A DNA stretch of 64,000 bases from Nostocoides sp. Soil756 (GCF_001428065.1 NZ_LMSE01000003.1:91632-155631); one strand, 5' to 3'; positions 36,306-45,291 are shown, counted from the stretch's first letter. The notes: a model not told the origin generated them from the letters alone. Numbers and translations are program-made.

Positions 36306-37271
36306 TCAGGCCTCGACCTCGGCGATGTGCACGACCGCGTCCCCCGACGTCACCAGCGGGGCCTCGGTGCGCGCGATGACGATGCCGGCCCGGTTGGCGT
36401 GCACCAGCCGCACCCGCTTGCCGAAGGAGTCGAACAGGCCCCCGAGGCGCTGCCCCTCGTCGACGTGCTGGCCGAGCGCGACCTCGAGGTGCAGCATCCC
36501 GGTGCCGCGGGCGCGCACCCAGCCGCTGCGCCACGACACCGCGGACGGCGCGGGCGGGTCCTCGGCCACGGGCTCGGTCATCCCGAGCGCGGCCAGCACC
36601 CGGCGCACCCCCAGCACGCCGGCGCCGACGGCCCAGGCATCCATCCGCCAGGCCTCCCCCGCCTCGTAGAGCAGCACCGTGGCGCCGTGCTCGCGGGCGG
36701 CGTGGCGCAGCGAGCCGTCGCGCACCTTGGCGTGCAGCATCACCGGCGCGGCGAAGGCGGCGGCCAGCTCGCGGGTGCGGGCGTCCTCGAGGTCGCCGCG
36801 GACCTGCGGGAGGTTGGTGCGCCGGTCGGAGCCGGTGTGCAGGTCGATGCCGACCTCGCACTGGTCGACGACCTGGGTCATGAACAGGTGGGCGATGCGG
36901 CCGGCCAGCGAGCCGCGGGGCGCGCCGGGGAACGAGCGGTTCAGGTCGCGCCGGTCGGGCAGGTAGCGGCTGCCGTTCATGAACCCGAGCACGTTCACGA
37001 TCGGCACGGCGATCAGGGTGCCGCGCAACGTCTTCGGGTCGAGGGCGGCCAGCACCTGGCGGACGACCTCGACGCCCACGGCCTCGTCGCCGTGGATGGC
37101 GGCGTCGACCCACACCGTCGGGCCCTCCTCACGGCCGTGGACGACGCGGATGGGCAGGTCGACGTCGGCGCCGGTGACCAAGCGGGTGATGGGCAGCGCC
37201 AGCGACTGGGCACGCCCGGCCCGCACCCGCACGCTGCCGATCTCGAACGAGGGGCGCAGGGCCCGGGCCAT
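36306..37271 (-). CDS. Succinylglutamate desuccinylase/aspartoacylase-family metallohydrolase
   Basis: The product is 321 aa. The zinc carboxypeptidase-like (AstE/AspA) signature is visible: VDAAIHGDEAVG (His and Glu ligands), DRRDLNRSFPG, and GIDLHTG (third ligand). The C-terminal ~80 residues form the small beta-barrel typical of this family (GMLHLEVALGQHVDEGQRLG). These enzymes hydrolyse N-acyl amino acids or peptide-like amides. Its start overlaps the stop of the RimB-like gene by one base (TGATG), so the two are certainly co-transcribed. With rimK divergent, the three genes look like a peptide ligation and de-ligation set. Confidence 0.9.
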   Translation of the reverse strand: MARALRPSFEIGSVRVRAGRAQSLALPITRLVTGADVDLPIRVVHGREEGPTVWVDAAIHGDEAVGVEVVRQVLAALDPKTLRGTLIAVPIVNVLGFMNGSRYLPDRRDLNRSFPGAPRGSLAGRIAHLFMTQVVDQCEVGIDLHTGSDRRTNLPQVRGDLEDARTRELAAAFAAPVMLHAKVRDGSLRHAAREHGATVLLYEAGEAWRMDAWAVGAGVLGVRRVLAALGMTEPVAEDPPAPSAVSWRSGWVRARGTGMLHLEVALGQHVDEGQRLGGLFDSFGKRVRLVHANRAGIVIARTEAPLVTSGDAVVHIAEVEA

Positions 37272-37783
37272 CAGCCGGCCCCCCGGTTGCGCCGGCGCAG
37301 GCGCAGCGGCGGCCGACCCCCGAGGTAGGAGCGGCCGGGGTCGACGGCGTACCCCTGGCGCAGCGCCTCGCGGCCGACGAGCATCCGGAAGCCCATCTCG
37401 TCGCGGTTCGCCAGCGTCATCTCGGCCGTGACGGTACGGCCCATCAGGGTCAGGTCCAGGGCGACGACGAGGCGCTGCTCGCTGTGGCCCGAGGACGAGC
37501 GCACGTCGCGGACGTCGAGCACCGGGCGCTCGAGCACCACGGCGTCGTCGTCGCTGCGCTGCCACGGGCGGACGGTGAAGCGGACCCAGCGCTCACCGCC
37601 CCGCTCGAACTCCTCGACGTCGAAGGCGTGCACCGAGGACGAGCGCGCGCCGGTGTCGAGCTTGGCCTTGACCCACGGGACGCCGGCGGAGGGGAGGCTC
37701 ACCCACTCCCGCCATCCGGCGAGGGTGTAGGAAGGACTGCCGGTCGAGGCTGCACCGCTCGGGCCCGCGCGACCGTCCGACAC
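37271..37783 (-). CDS. RimB-like retropepsin-type protease (ATP-dependent zinc protease family, PF05618)
   Basis: The product is 170 aa from a GTG at 37783 with GGAGAGG about 7 bases upstream. The aspartic-protease-like signature KLDTGARSSSVHA follows the entry strand GWREWVSLP, and a second conserved block is NRDEMGFRMLVGREAL. The family contains RimB, which in Pseudomonas works with RimK to control glutamylation of ribosomal protein S6. Despite its database name the fold is retropepsin-like. The gene is divergent from rimK with only 26 bases between starts, and it is translationally coupled to the downstream deacylase gene. Confidence 0.85.
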   Translation of the reverse strand: MSDGRAGPSGAASTGSPSYTLAGWREWVSLPSAGVPWVKAKLDTGARSSSVHAFDVEEFERGGERWVRFTVRPWQRSDDDAVVLERPVLDVRDVRSSSGHSEQRLVVALDLTLMGRTVTAEMTLANRDEMGFRMLVGREALRQGYAVDPGRSYLGGRPPLRLRRRNRGAG

Positions 37784-37809
37784 CGTCCGTCCTCTCCGTC
37801 CAGGAAGCC

Positions 37810-39009
37810 ATGAAGCTCGCGATCCTCTCCCGCGCACCTCGCTCGTACAGTACGCAGCGCCTGCGCACTGCCGCCGCCGACCGCGGGCACACCGTGAAGG
37901 TGCTGAACACCCTACGGTTCGGCATCGACCTCTCCGGGGACGAGCCCGACCTGCAGTTCCGGGGCAAGCGCCTCTCGACCTACGACGCGATCCTGCCGCG
38001 GATCGGCAACTCCGTCACGTACTTCGGCACCGCCGTGGTGCGCCAGTTCGAGCAGATGGACGTGTACACGCCAAGCACCTCGTGGGGCATCGCGAACTCG
38101 CGGGACAAGCTGCGCGCCACCCAGATCCTCTCGCGCCACCACATCGGGATGCCGCCGACGACGTTCGTGCGCGACCGGGCCGACGTGATCTCGGCCATCG
38201 AGCGGGTCGGCGGCGCGCCGGTGGTCATCAAGCTCCTCGAGGGCACCCAGGGCATCGGGGTGATCCTGGCGCCGACGATCAAGGTGGCCGAGGCGATCAT
38301 CGAGACGCTGCACTCGACCCGGCAGAACGTGCTCATCCAGCACTTCGTCAGCGAGAGCAAGGGCCGCGACATCCGGGCCCTGGTCGTGGGCGACCGTGTG
38401 GTGGCGGCGATGCGGCGGGTGGCCAAGGGCGACGAGTTCCGCTCCAACGTGCACCGGGGCGGGTCAGTGGAGCCGGTCGAGCTCGACCCGGAGTTCGAGA
38501 AGGCGGCGGTGCGCTCGGCCCAGATCATGGGGCTGCGGGTGGCCGGCGTCGACATGCTCGAGGGCGCCGACGGCCCGCTGGTGATGGAGGTCAACTCCTC
38601 CCCCGGGCTCGAGGGCATCGAGACCGCGACCAAGCTCGACGTGGCCGGCGCGATCATCGACTACGTCGACAACCAGGTGGCCTTCCCCGAGATCGACGTC
38701 CGCCAGCGGCTCACGGTGTCGACCGGCTACGGCGTGGCCGAGATCGCGGTGCTCGAGGCCTCGGACCTGGTGGGGAAGACGCTGGCGGCCTCGGGGCTGC
38801 GCGAGCGCGACATCACCGCGCTGACGCTGCACCGCGGGACGTCGGTGGTGCCGAACCCGAACGGCGACCACGTGCTCCAGGCCGGCGACCGGCTGCTGTG
38901 CTTCGGGCGGCTCGAGGAGATGCGCTCGATGATCCCCAGCCGGCGGCGGCGGACGCGCAAGGTCAAGAAGCTGCCCAAGGAGCCGATCCACGAGCCCCGT
39001 CCCGAGTGA
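37810..39009 (+). CDS. rimK: RimK-type ATP-grasp alpha-L-glutamate ligase with C-terminal TrkA-C domain
   Basis: The product is 399 aa. The N-terminal preATP-grasp domain (MKLAILSRAPRSYSTQRL) and ATP-grasp core (about 95-290) are typical of RimK: VVIKLLEGTQGIGV as the nucleotide-binding loop, SKGRDIRALVVG, and VMEVNSSPGLEGIE as the Mg2+-binding segment. E. coli RimK adds glutamates to the C-terminus of ribosomal protein S6. The last ~95 residues are additional: residues 303-372 (IAVLEASDLVGKTLAASGLRE...GDRLLCFGRLEE) form a TrkA-C/RCK_C-like ligand-binding domain, and the end is a Lys/Arg-rich tail. The fused domain suggests control by a small ligand. AGGA lies 5 bases before the ATG. Confidence 0.93.
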   Translation: MKLAILSRAPRSYSTQRLRTAAADRGHTVKVLNTLRFGIDLSGDEPDLQFRGKRLSTYDAILPRIGNSVTYFGTAVVRQFEQMDVYTPSTSWGIANSRDKLRATQILSRHHIGMPPTTFVRDRADVISAIERVGGAPVVIKLLEGTQGIGVILAPTIKVAEAIIETLHSTRQNVLIQHFVSESKGRDIRALVVGDRVVAAMRRVAKGDEFRSNVHRGGSVEPVELDPEFEKAAVRSAQIMGLRVAGVDMLEGADGPLVMEVNSSPGLEGIETATKLDVAGAIIDYVDNQVAFPEIDVRQRLTVSTGYGVAEIAVLEASDLVGKTLAASGLRERDITALTLHRGTSVVPNPNGDHVLQAGDRLLCFGRLEEMRSMIPSRRRRTRKVKKLPKEPIHEPRPE

Positions 39010-39048
39010 CGCCGGGCGCGGGCTCGGCCGGCGGGCGTTCTCGTGGCG

Positions 39049-39603
39049 TTACGGCGCGGCCGGGGCCTCGAGCGGGCCGGGGTGGAGTCGCTGCCAGAAC
39101 GCGGTGTCGACCCAGCGGTCGAACTTGCGGCCCACCTCGCGCAGGGTGCCGGCGGGCTCGAAGCCGAACGAGCGGTGCAGCGCCTCGCTGGCCGGGTTGG
39201 GTTGGGCGATGACGGCCAGGCAGGTGTGGATGCCGTCGGCGTCGACCCGGGCGAACAGCTCGGCGTAGAGGCGGCGGCCCAGCCCCTGCCCCCGGGCAGC
39301 CTCGGCGAGGTAGACCGAGACCTCGCGCGTCGCGTCGTACGCGGCCCGCGGGCGGTAGACCCCGCTGAACGCGTACCCGACGACCTCGGCCGCGGGCTCA
39401 GTGACGGCGACCAGGACGTGGTCGCCGGGCGCCCGGGACCGGAGCCGGTCGGCGTAGTGGTCGTCGGGGCGGACCTCGACGTCGAAGGTGGCGAGCGAGT
39501 GCAGCACGGCGTCGTTGTAGATGGCGGCCATGCCGGGTAGGTCGGCGGTGGTGGCGGCCCGGATGACGACGCCGTGCTGGCCGGCCGCGGACGCCGCTGT
39601 CAC
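39049..39603 (-). CDS. GNAT N-acetyltransferase, phosphinothricin acetyltransferase-like
   Basis: The product is 184 aa from a GTG that overlaps the sirtuin stop by 4 bases (GTGA). The sequence VVIRAATTADLPGMAAIYNDAV at the N-terminus, VYLAEAARGQGLGRRLYAELF as the acetyl-CoA pyrophosphate loop (Q/RxxGxG/A), and GFEPAGTLREVGRKFDRWVD at the end are the landmarks of the Pat/MddA branch, which acetylates phosphinothricin, methionine sulfoximine or related amino acids. Natural substrates are usually unknown. It is the second gene of a sirtuin-acetyltransferase pair, a combination that could write and erase acetyl marks, although this branch normally acts on small molecules. Confidence 0.88.
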   Translation of the reverse strand: MTAASAAGQHGVVIRAATTADLPGMAAIYNDAVLHSLATFDVEVRPDDHYADRLRSRAPGDHVLVAVTEPAAEVVGYAFSGVYRPRAAYDATREVSVYLAEAARGQGLGRRLYAELFARVDADGIHTCLAVIAQPNPASEALHRSFGFEPAGTLREVGRKFDRWVDTAFWQRLHPGPLEAPAAP

Positions 39604-40604
39604 GCCGCCCGCCCCCGGGCCGCGAGCACCCGCTGGAGGGTGGGCGCGAGGTCGGCGTCGACGCGCAGCGACATGTGCTCGTCGCCTCGGGTGGGGCCAC
39701 GGGTCACGCCGACCACCGGGATGCCGCGGCGGGCGGCGTGCCGGACGAACCGCAGCCCCGACATCACCGCGAGCGAGGAGCCGAGCACCAGCAGCGCCGG
39801 GGCGGCGTCGGTGAGCGCGAAGACGTGCTCGACCCGCTCCCGCGGGACGGAGCCCCCGAAGAACACCACGTCGGGCTTGAGGGTGTCGGCGCCGCAGACC
39901 GGGCAGGCGGCCAGGCGGAAGCCGGCGACCGCCTCGTCGGGCAGCACGACGTCGCCGTCGGGGCGGATCTGGCTGCTGACCCGGGAGCCGTCGGCCACCT
40001 CGCCCCGGGCGAGGGCCTCGAACCCCGGGTTGGCCTCGGCCATCCGGCGCTGCAGGGCCTCGCGCGGGCTGCGGTCGCCGCAGGTGAGGCAGACGACCTC
40101 GGCCAGGGTGCCGTGCAGCTCGGTGACGTCGCGGCTGCCGGCGACCTGGTGCAGCCCGTCGACGTTCTGGGTGACGACCGGGCCGAGCACCCCGGAGCGC
40201 TGCAGGGCCGCCACCGCGCGGTGCCCCGCGTTGGGCTCGGCCCGCGAGAAGCGCTGCCACCCGACGAACGAGCGCGCCCAGTACCGGCGCCGGTTCTCGG
40301 TGCTCGCGCAGAACTCGCCGTGCTGCATGGGCGTGACCCGCCGGGTGCCGTCACGCCCGCGGTAGTCGGGGATGCCGCTGTCGGTGGACATGCCCGCGCC
40401 GGTGAGCACGAGGGTGCCGGGATGGTCGTGCAGCAGGTCGGCGAGGCGGGCGACGGCTTCGGGGCTGCGCGCCTCGGGCGGCGGCTGGGTGAGCGCCCAG
40501 GCCGGGGTGGCGGTGTCGTCGGTGCGCCGGAGCGGTGCTGGAGCAGCCACCGACCCGGGGTGCGGCGGGCGCGGCGACGGCGAGGTCGGGGCGGCATCCG
40601 GCAT
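39600..40604 (-). CDS. Sir2-family NAD-dependent protein deacetylase
   Basis: The product is 334 aa. Sirtuin motifs are complete: VLTGAGMSTDSGIPDYRG (NAD binding), TQNVDGLH with the catalytic His in VTELHGTL, the zinc site CLTC...CPVC (residues about 179-182 and 239-242), and LVLGSSLAVMSG. It removes acyl groups from lysines using NAD+. It has a ~40-residue Pro/Thr-rich N-terminal extension. GATACT lies 6 bases upstream of the ATG with GGAG between, so the transcript probably starts at or next to the start codon. It is co-transcribed with the acetyltransferase gene. Confidence 0.93.
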   Translation of the reverse strand: MPDAAPTSPSPRPPHPGSVAAPAPLRRTDDTATPAWALTQPPPEARSPEAVARLADLLHDHPGTLVLTGAGMSTDSGIPDYRGRDGTRRVTPMQHGEFCASTENRRRYWARSFVGWQRFSRAEPNAGHRAVAALQRSGVLGPVVTQNVDGLHQVAGSRDVTELHGTLAEVVCLTCGDRSPREALQRRMAEANPGFEALARGEVADGSRVSSQIRPDGDVVLPDEAVAGFRLAACPVCGADTLKPDVVFFGGSVPRERVEHVFALTDAAPALLVLGSSLAVMSGLRFVRHAARRGIPVVGVTRGPTRGDEHMSLRVDADLAPTLQRVLAARGRAA

Positions 40605-40643
40605 GGCTCCAGTATCGCCCGACCCGCCGACAGGGCACGATCG

Positions 40644-40658
40644 ATAACACGGGGTTAT
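40644..40658. promoter_or_regulatory. Inverted repeat between sirtuin and LysR genes
   Basis: ataac at 40644-40648 and gttat at 40654-40658 form a 5-bp inverted repeat around a 5-base spacer, a LysR-type T-N11-A-like site 12 bases before the LysR start. It probably serves autoregulation and may also affect the divergent sirtuin operon 40 bases to the left. Confidence 0.4.
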
Positions 40659-40669
40659 ACGCTGAGGCC

Positions 40670-41623
40670 ATGATCGACGCCGCCGGACTGCGTGTCATGC
40701 GCGCCATCGCCGACGAAGGCAGCTTCACGGCCGCCGCGGGCGCGCTCGGGTACACCCAGCCCGCCATCTCGCAGATGGTGCGCCGCCTCGAGCAGCGCAC
40801 CGGCACCGCCCTGGTCGAGCGGGTCGGGCGCAACGTCCGGCTCACCGAGGCCGGGCGCGTGCTGGCCCGCCACGCCGGCCCCGTGCTGGCCGCGCTCGAC
40901 GCCGCCGAGGAAGAGGTCGCCGCCATCGCCGGGCTGCGCAGCGGCCGCGTGCGCATCATGGCCTTCCCGTCGGCCTCGGCCACCCTGGTGCCGCGCGCGC
41001 TGGCGTTGGTCAAGTCGCGCTTCCCCGACGTGAGCATCAGCTTCACCGAGGCCGAGCCGCCGCAGAGCATCGCGGCGCTGCGGGCCGGCGAGTGCGACCT
41101 GGCCGTCGCGTTCGCCTACGAGGGCACCGACCTGGCCCGCGGCGAGGAGGACCTGGACGCCTTCGTCATCACCCCCCTGCTCGACGACGAGGTGCGCCTC
41201 GCGGTGCCGCGCCACCACCGGGTCGCGAACCAGGAGACGGTGCACCTGGCCGACCTGCGGGACGAGCCGTGGATCGCCGGCTGCCCGCGCTGCCGCGGCC
41301 ACCTGCTGCAGCTCGCCGACGCCGCCGGTTTCCGGCCCGACGTGGCCTACGAGACCGAGGACTACGTGGCGGTCATGGGCCTGGTCGCCGAGGGGCTCGG
41401 GGTGGCGCTCATCCCCGACCTCATCCTGCGCACCGTGCACCACGACGACGTGGTGGCCTTGCCGATCGAACCGGCCTCGCGCCGCACCATCACCGCGATG
41501 ACCACCCCCGACCTGCGCCGGGTGCCGGCCGTCGGGGCGGCCCTGGACGCCCTCATCGAGAGCGCCGGCTCGCAGCCGCGTACCCGCACGACCCGGATGG
41601 CCGAGCCCGCCTGGTCGATCTGA
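40670..41623 (+). CDS. LysR-family transcriptional regulator
   Basis: The product is 317 aa. The N-terminal winged helix is classic (LRVMRAIADEGSFTAAAGALGYTQPAISQMVRRLE is split here as residues 7-41), followed by the linker helix and an effector-binding domain with periplasmic-binding-protein fold (VRIMAFPSASATLVPRAL onward). Two Cys occur at GCPRCRGH in the effector domain. TACGCT lies 6 bases before the ATG, indicating a leaderless transcript. It is divergent from the sirtuin/acetyltransferase operon, which is its most likely target besides itself. The ligand cannot be predicted. Confidence 0.92.
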   Translation: MIDAAGLRVMRAIADEGSFTAAAGALGYTQPAISQMVRRLEQRTGTALVERVGRNVRLTEAGRVLARHAGPVLAALDAAEEEVAAIAGLRSGRVRIMAFPSASATLVPRALALVKSRFPDVSISFTEAEPPQSIAALRAGECDLAVAFAYEGTDLARGEEDLDAFVITPLLDDEVRLAVPRHHRVANQETVHLADLRDEPWIAGCPRCRGHLLQLADAAGFRPDVAYETEDYVAVMGLVAEGLGVALIPDLILRTVHHDDVVALPIEPASRRTITAMTTPDLRRVPAVGAALDALIESAGSQPRTRTTRMAEPAWSI

Positions 41624-41632
41624 GCCGCTCGC

Positions 41633-44167
41633 TCACCGGGTCGTCACGACCCGCACCCTTCCCCCGGCCTCGACGACCGCGACGTCGCCGCGCTGGTCGG
41701 TGCGGTAGACCGCGTACCCGAGCCGCCGTAGCAGTGCCAGGTGCGCGGGCGCCGGGTGCCCGTAGTCGTTGTCGGCGCCGACGCTGATGACCCCGACCGG
41801 CGCCCGGACCGCGGCCATCAGCGCGTCGTCGAGGTTGGAAGACCCGTGGTGCGGGGTCTTGACGACCTCGAACCCCCGGGCCACGGACGCCATCGCGGGG
41901 TCGCGCCGCAGCCGCAGCAGCAGGTCGTGGGCGGCCTCGCGCTCGACATCGCCGAGGAGCAAGGCATCGACGCCGCCGGTGCGCACGGCCAGCACCACGC
42001 TGGCGTTGTTGGGGACCGACCCGTCGTCGATGCGCCGACCCGGGCTCCACACCGCGGCGTGCAGCTCGCCGAGGGTGAGGGCGTCGCCGGCGCGCAGGGT
42101 GCTCACCGGGACGCGGTGCTCGCGGGCCAGCCGGTCGACGGCGGCGGCACCCGCCTGGGGCTCGCGCACCGGAGTGGTGAGCAGCTGCCGGACGCTGCGG
42201 CCCTGGAACGCCCCGGCCAGGCCGTCGACGTGGTCGGCGTGGAAGTGGGTGAGCACCACGGCGTCGAGGGTGGCGATGCCGAGCCGGTCGAGGCAGCCAT
42301 CGACCAGGGGCGGGTCGGGGCCGGCGTCGACCAGCACCGCGTGCCCCGCGCCGGACCGCAGCACGATGGCGTCACCCTGCCCGACGTCGCACACCACCAC
42401 CCGCCAGCCGTCGGGCGGCCAGGTGACGACGCGGGTGGGCAGCAGCAGGGCCGCGGCCAGCGCCAGGGCGACGTAGGAGACGGCCGGATGCGCGCGCATC
42501 GCCCCCACCAGCGCGCGGCCGGACAGCACCAGGGCCAGGAACAGCAGCGCCAGCAGGACCGCGCCCGGTGCCCCGTCGGGCCAGGGCATCGTGCCGCCGG
42601 GCACCTCGGCGAAGGCGCGCGCGACCCGGGCGATGGCCGTGGTCGGGACGACCCCGGCCCAGGCGACCAGCTGGGCGCCGCGCCCCCAGACGAGCGAGAC
42701 CAGGGCCGCGGTGACCCCGCAGACGGTGGCCGGCGCGACGAACGGGGCCGCGAGGAGGTTGGCGAGCACCCCGATGACGCTGACCGACCCCTGGAGCAGC
42801 ACCACGACGGGCGCGGTCATCACCTGCGCGGCGACCGGGACCGCGAGCGCGGGCCCGAGGGGGCTCAGCCGCGACGGCAGCCGCCGCCCGATCGCCTCCC
42901 CCCACGGCCGGGTGAAGAGGAGCAGGCCGAGGGTGGCGAGCGTCGAGAGGGCGAAGCCGTAGGAGCGGGCCAGCCACGGGTCCAGGACCAGCACGGCGAC
43001 CACCGCGCCGCCGAGCACCGGCAGCCCGGCCGAGCGGCGCGACCCGCTCAGCCCGATGAGCCCGATGGCCCCCATGGCCGCCGCGCGCACCACGCTGGGC
43101 TCGGGCCGGGCCAGGACCACGAAGCCAGCCAGCGCCAGACCCGCCAGCACCGGGCGCAGCCGGCGCGGGACACCCACGACGACGCACAGCCCCAGCACCA
43201 GCCCGATGACGACGGCCACGTTCGAGCCCGAGACGGCGGTCAGGTGCGTCATCCCGGTGGCGAGCATGGCGTCGGTGAGGTCCTGCGGGGTGCGGCTGGT
43301 GTCGCCGATGACCAGGCCCGGCAGCAGCCCGCGGGCGTCGGCCGGGGCGTCGTCGAGGGCGGTGCGCAGGCCGGAGCGCAGGTGCTCGGCCCCGTCCGCG
43401 ACCGCGCCCGGCGGCTCGACCACGCGGGGGGCGCCGGTGACCGCCAGCACGGCCACCCGGTCGTCGGCCCGGTCGGTGGCGGCGAGCCGCCCGCGGACGA
43501 CGGCCGTCGAGCGCCAGGCCGGTGCGGCCACCTCCGGCCCCCCGACGAGCAGGACCGGGGCGGACGCGGCCCGGGTGCGACCACGCCCGGTGAGCACCCG
43601 GACCGTGGCGGTGCGCACCACCCGCGGGTCGTCGCCGCGCGAGGGGATGGCGATGGGGTCGCCGGTGACGACGACCTCGGCGACGACGGTGGCCCGGGAG
43701 GCGGCCAGCGCGACGACGTCGCCGCGCTCGCGCAGCGCGGTCTGGGCCAGCGCGGCGGCCTGCAGCAGCACCACCAGGACCAGCGCCAGCACGCCCGGCC
43801 ACCGCGCCACCTCGAGGCGAACCCTCCACCCCCGCACCGGGTCCCGCGGCGCTGAGGCCCGACGCGGCCACCCCAGCGCGACGATGCCCCCGAGGGCGAC
43901 CCCGACCACCCACCACCGCAGCCCGGGCCCGGCGCCGAGGGTGGCGGCCGCGACGACCCACGCCCCGACGGCCGGCGCGAGGAGCCGCAGGTCGGACGGG
44001 TCCACCGGCCGCGACGACGCACCGGCTCCCTGCGCCGACGGCCTCCGCTGCCGCGGCGGCCGCCTCGCCGGCCCCCGCTGCGCCGGCGCGCGCCAGGACG
44101 ACCTCTGCTCCCGCGACCTCCGCTCCGTCGGCCCCGGCTCCCCCTCCCGGCCCAGCGCCGGCGTCAC
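41633..44167 (-). CDS. comEC: ComEC/Rec2 DNA-uptake channel protein
   Basis: The product is 844 aa. After a basic N-terminus and three hydrophobic segments comes the extracytoplasmic OB-like domain (about 150-260), then the Competence core with many transmembrane helices (DTSRTPQDLTDAMLATGMTHLTAVSG marks its start, read here from residue ~300). The C-terminal metallo-beta-lactamase-like nuclease domain contains THFHADHVDGLAG and TPHHGSSNLDD. ComEC forms the inner-membrane channel for transforming single-stranded DNA. Its ATG overlaps the comEA stop by 4 bases. The window shows no pilus genes, so competence of the organism is not demonstrated. Confidence 0.95.
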   Translation of the reverse strand: MTPALGREGEPGPTERRSREQRSSWRAPAQRGPARRPPRQRRPSAQGAGASSRPVDPSDLRLLAPAVGAWVVAAATLGAGPGLRWWVVGVALGGIVALGWPRRASAPRDPVRGWRVRLEVARWPGVLALVLVVLLQAAALAQTALRERGDVVALAASRATVVAEVVVTGDPIAIPSRGDDPRVVRTATVRVLTGRGRTRAASAPVLLVGGPEVAAPAWRSTAVVRGRLAATDRADDRVAVLAVTGAPRVVEPPGAVADGAEHLRSGLRTALDDAPADARGLLPGLVIGDTSRTPQDLTDAMLATGMTHLTAVSGSNVAVVIGLVLGLCVVVGVPRRLRPVLAGLALAGFVVLARPEPSVVRAAAMGAIGLIGLSGSRRSAGLPVLGGAVVAVLVLDPWLARSYGFALSTLATLGLLLFTRPWGEAIGRRLPSRLSPLGPALAVPVAAQVMTAPVVVLLQGSVSVIGVLANLLAAPFVAPATVCGVTAALVSLVWGRGAQLVAWAGVVPTTAIARVARAFAEVPGGTMPWPDGAPGAVLLALLFLALVLSGRALVGAMRAHPAVSYVALALAAALLLPTRVVTWPPDGWRVVVCDVGQGDAIVLRSGAGHAVLVDAGPDPPLVDGCLDRLGIATLDAVVLTHFHADHVDGLAGAFQGRSVRQLLTTPVREPQAGAAAVDRLAREHRVPVSTLRAGDALTLGELHAAVWSPGRRIDDGSVPNNASVVLAVRTGGVDALLLGDVEREAAHDLLLRLRRDPAMASVARGFEVVKTPHHGSSNLDDALMAAVRAPVGVISVGADNDYGHPAPAHLALLRRLGYAVYRTDQRGDVAVVEAGGRVRVVTTR

Positions 44168-45198
44168 GTGGTGACCAGGGGCCGCACCTGGGCCAGCAGC
44201 TTCTCACCGATGCCGCTGACCTCGGCCAGCTCGTCGACACTGGTGAACCGGCCGTGCTCGGTGCGCCAGTCGATGATGCGCTGGGCGATGACCGGCCCGA
44301 TGCCGGGCAAGGAGTCGAGGGCGGCCGCATCAGCGGTGTTCAGCGACACCACCGACCCCGGGCCCCCGGACGCGCCGCCTCCCGCTCCCCCGCCGGGCCC
44401 CGCGGCCACGGGACCGGGGGGCACGACCTCCCCCGGCTCCGGCACCCGGACCTGCTCGCCGTCGGCCAGGACCCGGGCCAGGTTGAGCATCCCGAGGTCC
44501 GCGGTGCGGGTGGCCCCGCCGGCGGCCTCGACGGCGTCGGCCACCCTCGACCCCGCGGGGAGCCGGTATACCCCACCACGGACCACCTGGCCCACGACGT
44601 GCACGACCACCACCGGGGCCGCGGAGACGGTGGCCGACGCGGACACCGCGCCGGACGGGCTCGGTGACGGCGGGGCGGTGCCGCCCTCCCAGAGGGCGCC
44701 CCGCTCGACCCCCACGGGCCCGCCCGTCCCCACCCCGGGGGCGACGACGTCGCCGTGGTCGGAGCGGGCCCACGCCACGCGCAGCCCGAGCACCAGCACG
44801 GCCACGGCCGTGACGAGCAGGACGCCGAGCACCGCCGCCCGGCTCGGCTGCCAGCGAGCCCCGACCAGCGCGGCGGGGGCGCGGACCCAGCCCCGCATCG
44901 CGGCCCGCCGGTGGCGCCCGCGACCGTCGTCGTCGGTCCCCAGCTCGCCGACCCCCGCCACGTCGACCCCCGCCGCGTCGACCCCCGCCACGTCGACCCA
45001 GCGGAGCTCGTCATCCCAGCGGAGCTCGTCATCCCCCGGCGGCGCACCGGGACCGGCGAGGACCGCGGCGTCCTGGCCCCCGTGGCCCAGCCCGAGGGCG
45101 GCGCGCGAGGGCACCCATCCCCTCGCTGCCCGCCCGCCCGCGCGCAGGCGAGCCAGCGCGCGAGGGGACACCGGCTCCGGAGCGGGTCGACGACGCAT
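44164..45198 (-). CDS. comEA: ComEA-like DNA-binding competence protein
   Basis: The product is 344 aa. A ~120-residue acidic cytoplasmic N-terminus precedes one transmembrane helix (AAVLGVLLVTAVAVLVLGL). Outside lie an SLBB domain (VVVHVVGQVVRGGVYRLPAG...) and a C-terminal double helix-hairpin-helix (SLNTADAAALDSLPGIGPVIAQRI...). ComEA binds double-stranded DNA and hands it to ComEC, encoded directly downstream with a 4-base overlap. The N-terminus is longer than usual and contains DNA-level tandem repeats that encode WDDELRWDDELRW and VDVAGVDAAGVDVAGV; the true start could be downstream of these, nearer the membrane helix. Confidence 0.92.
   Translation of the reverse strand: MRRRPAPEPVSPRALARLRAGGRAARGWVPSRAALGLGHGGQDAAVLAGPGAPPGDDELRWDDELRWVDVAGVDAAGVDVAGVGELGTDDDGRGRHRRAAMRGWVRAPAALVGARWQPSRAAVLGVLLVTAVAVLVLGLRVAWARSDHGDVVAPGVGTGGPVGVERGALWEGGTAPPSPSPSGAVSASATVSAAPVVVVHVVGQVVRGGVYRLPAGSRVADAVEAAGGATRTADLGMLNLARVLADGEQVRVPEPGEVVPPGPVAAGPGGGAGGGASGGPGSVVSLNTADAAALDSLPGIGPVIAQRIIDWRTEHGRFTSVDELAEVSGIGEKLLAQVRPLVTT
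44951..45032. repeat. Two adjacent in-frame tandem repeats inside comEA
   Basis: Three 15-base units (acccccgccacgtcg with one variant base in the middle unit) cover 44951-44995. They are followed by two exact 18-base units (cccagcggagctcgtcat) at 44997-45032. Both unit lengths are multiples of three, so copy-number change would alter the cytoplasmic tail length without breaking the frame. Confidence 0.85.
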
Positions 45199-45291
45199 GC
45201 CGTGACGCTAGGCAGCCTCGACCCCGGCCGCCGCCCCCGATCCGGCATCTGTGGACGACGACCACCACCGGGACCCCCTGTGGACAGCCCC

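Noticed and set aside
41741-43855. 704-codon open frame on the + strand
   Set aside because: It is antisense to comEC and composed of repetitive Arg/Gly/His-rich sequence.
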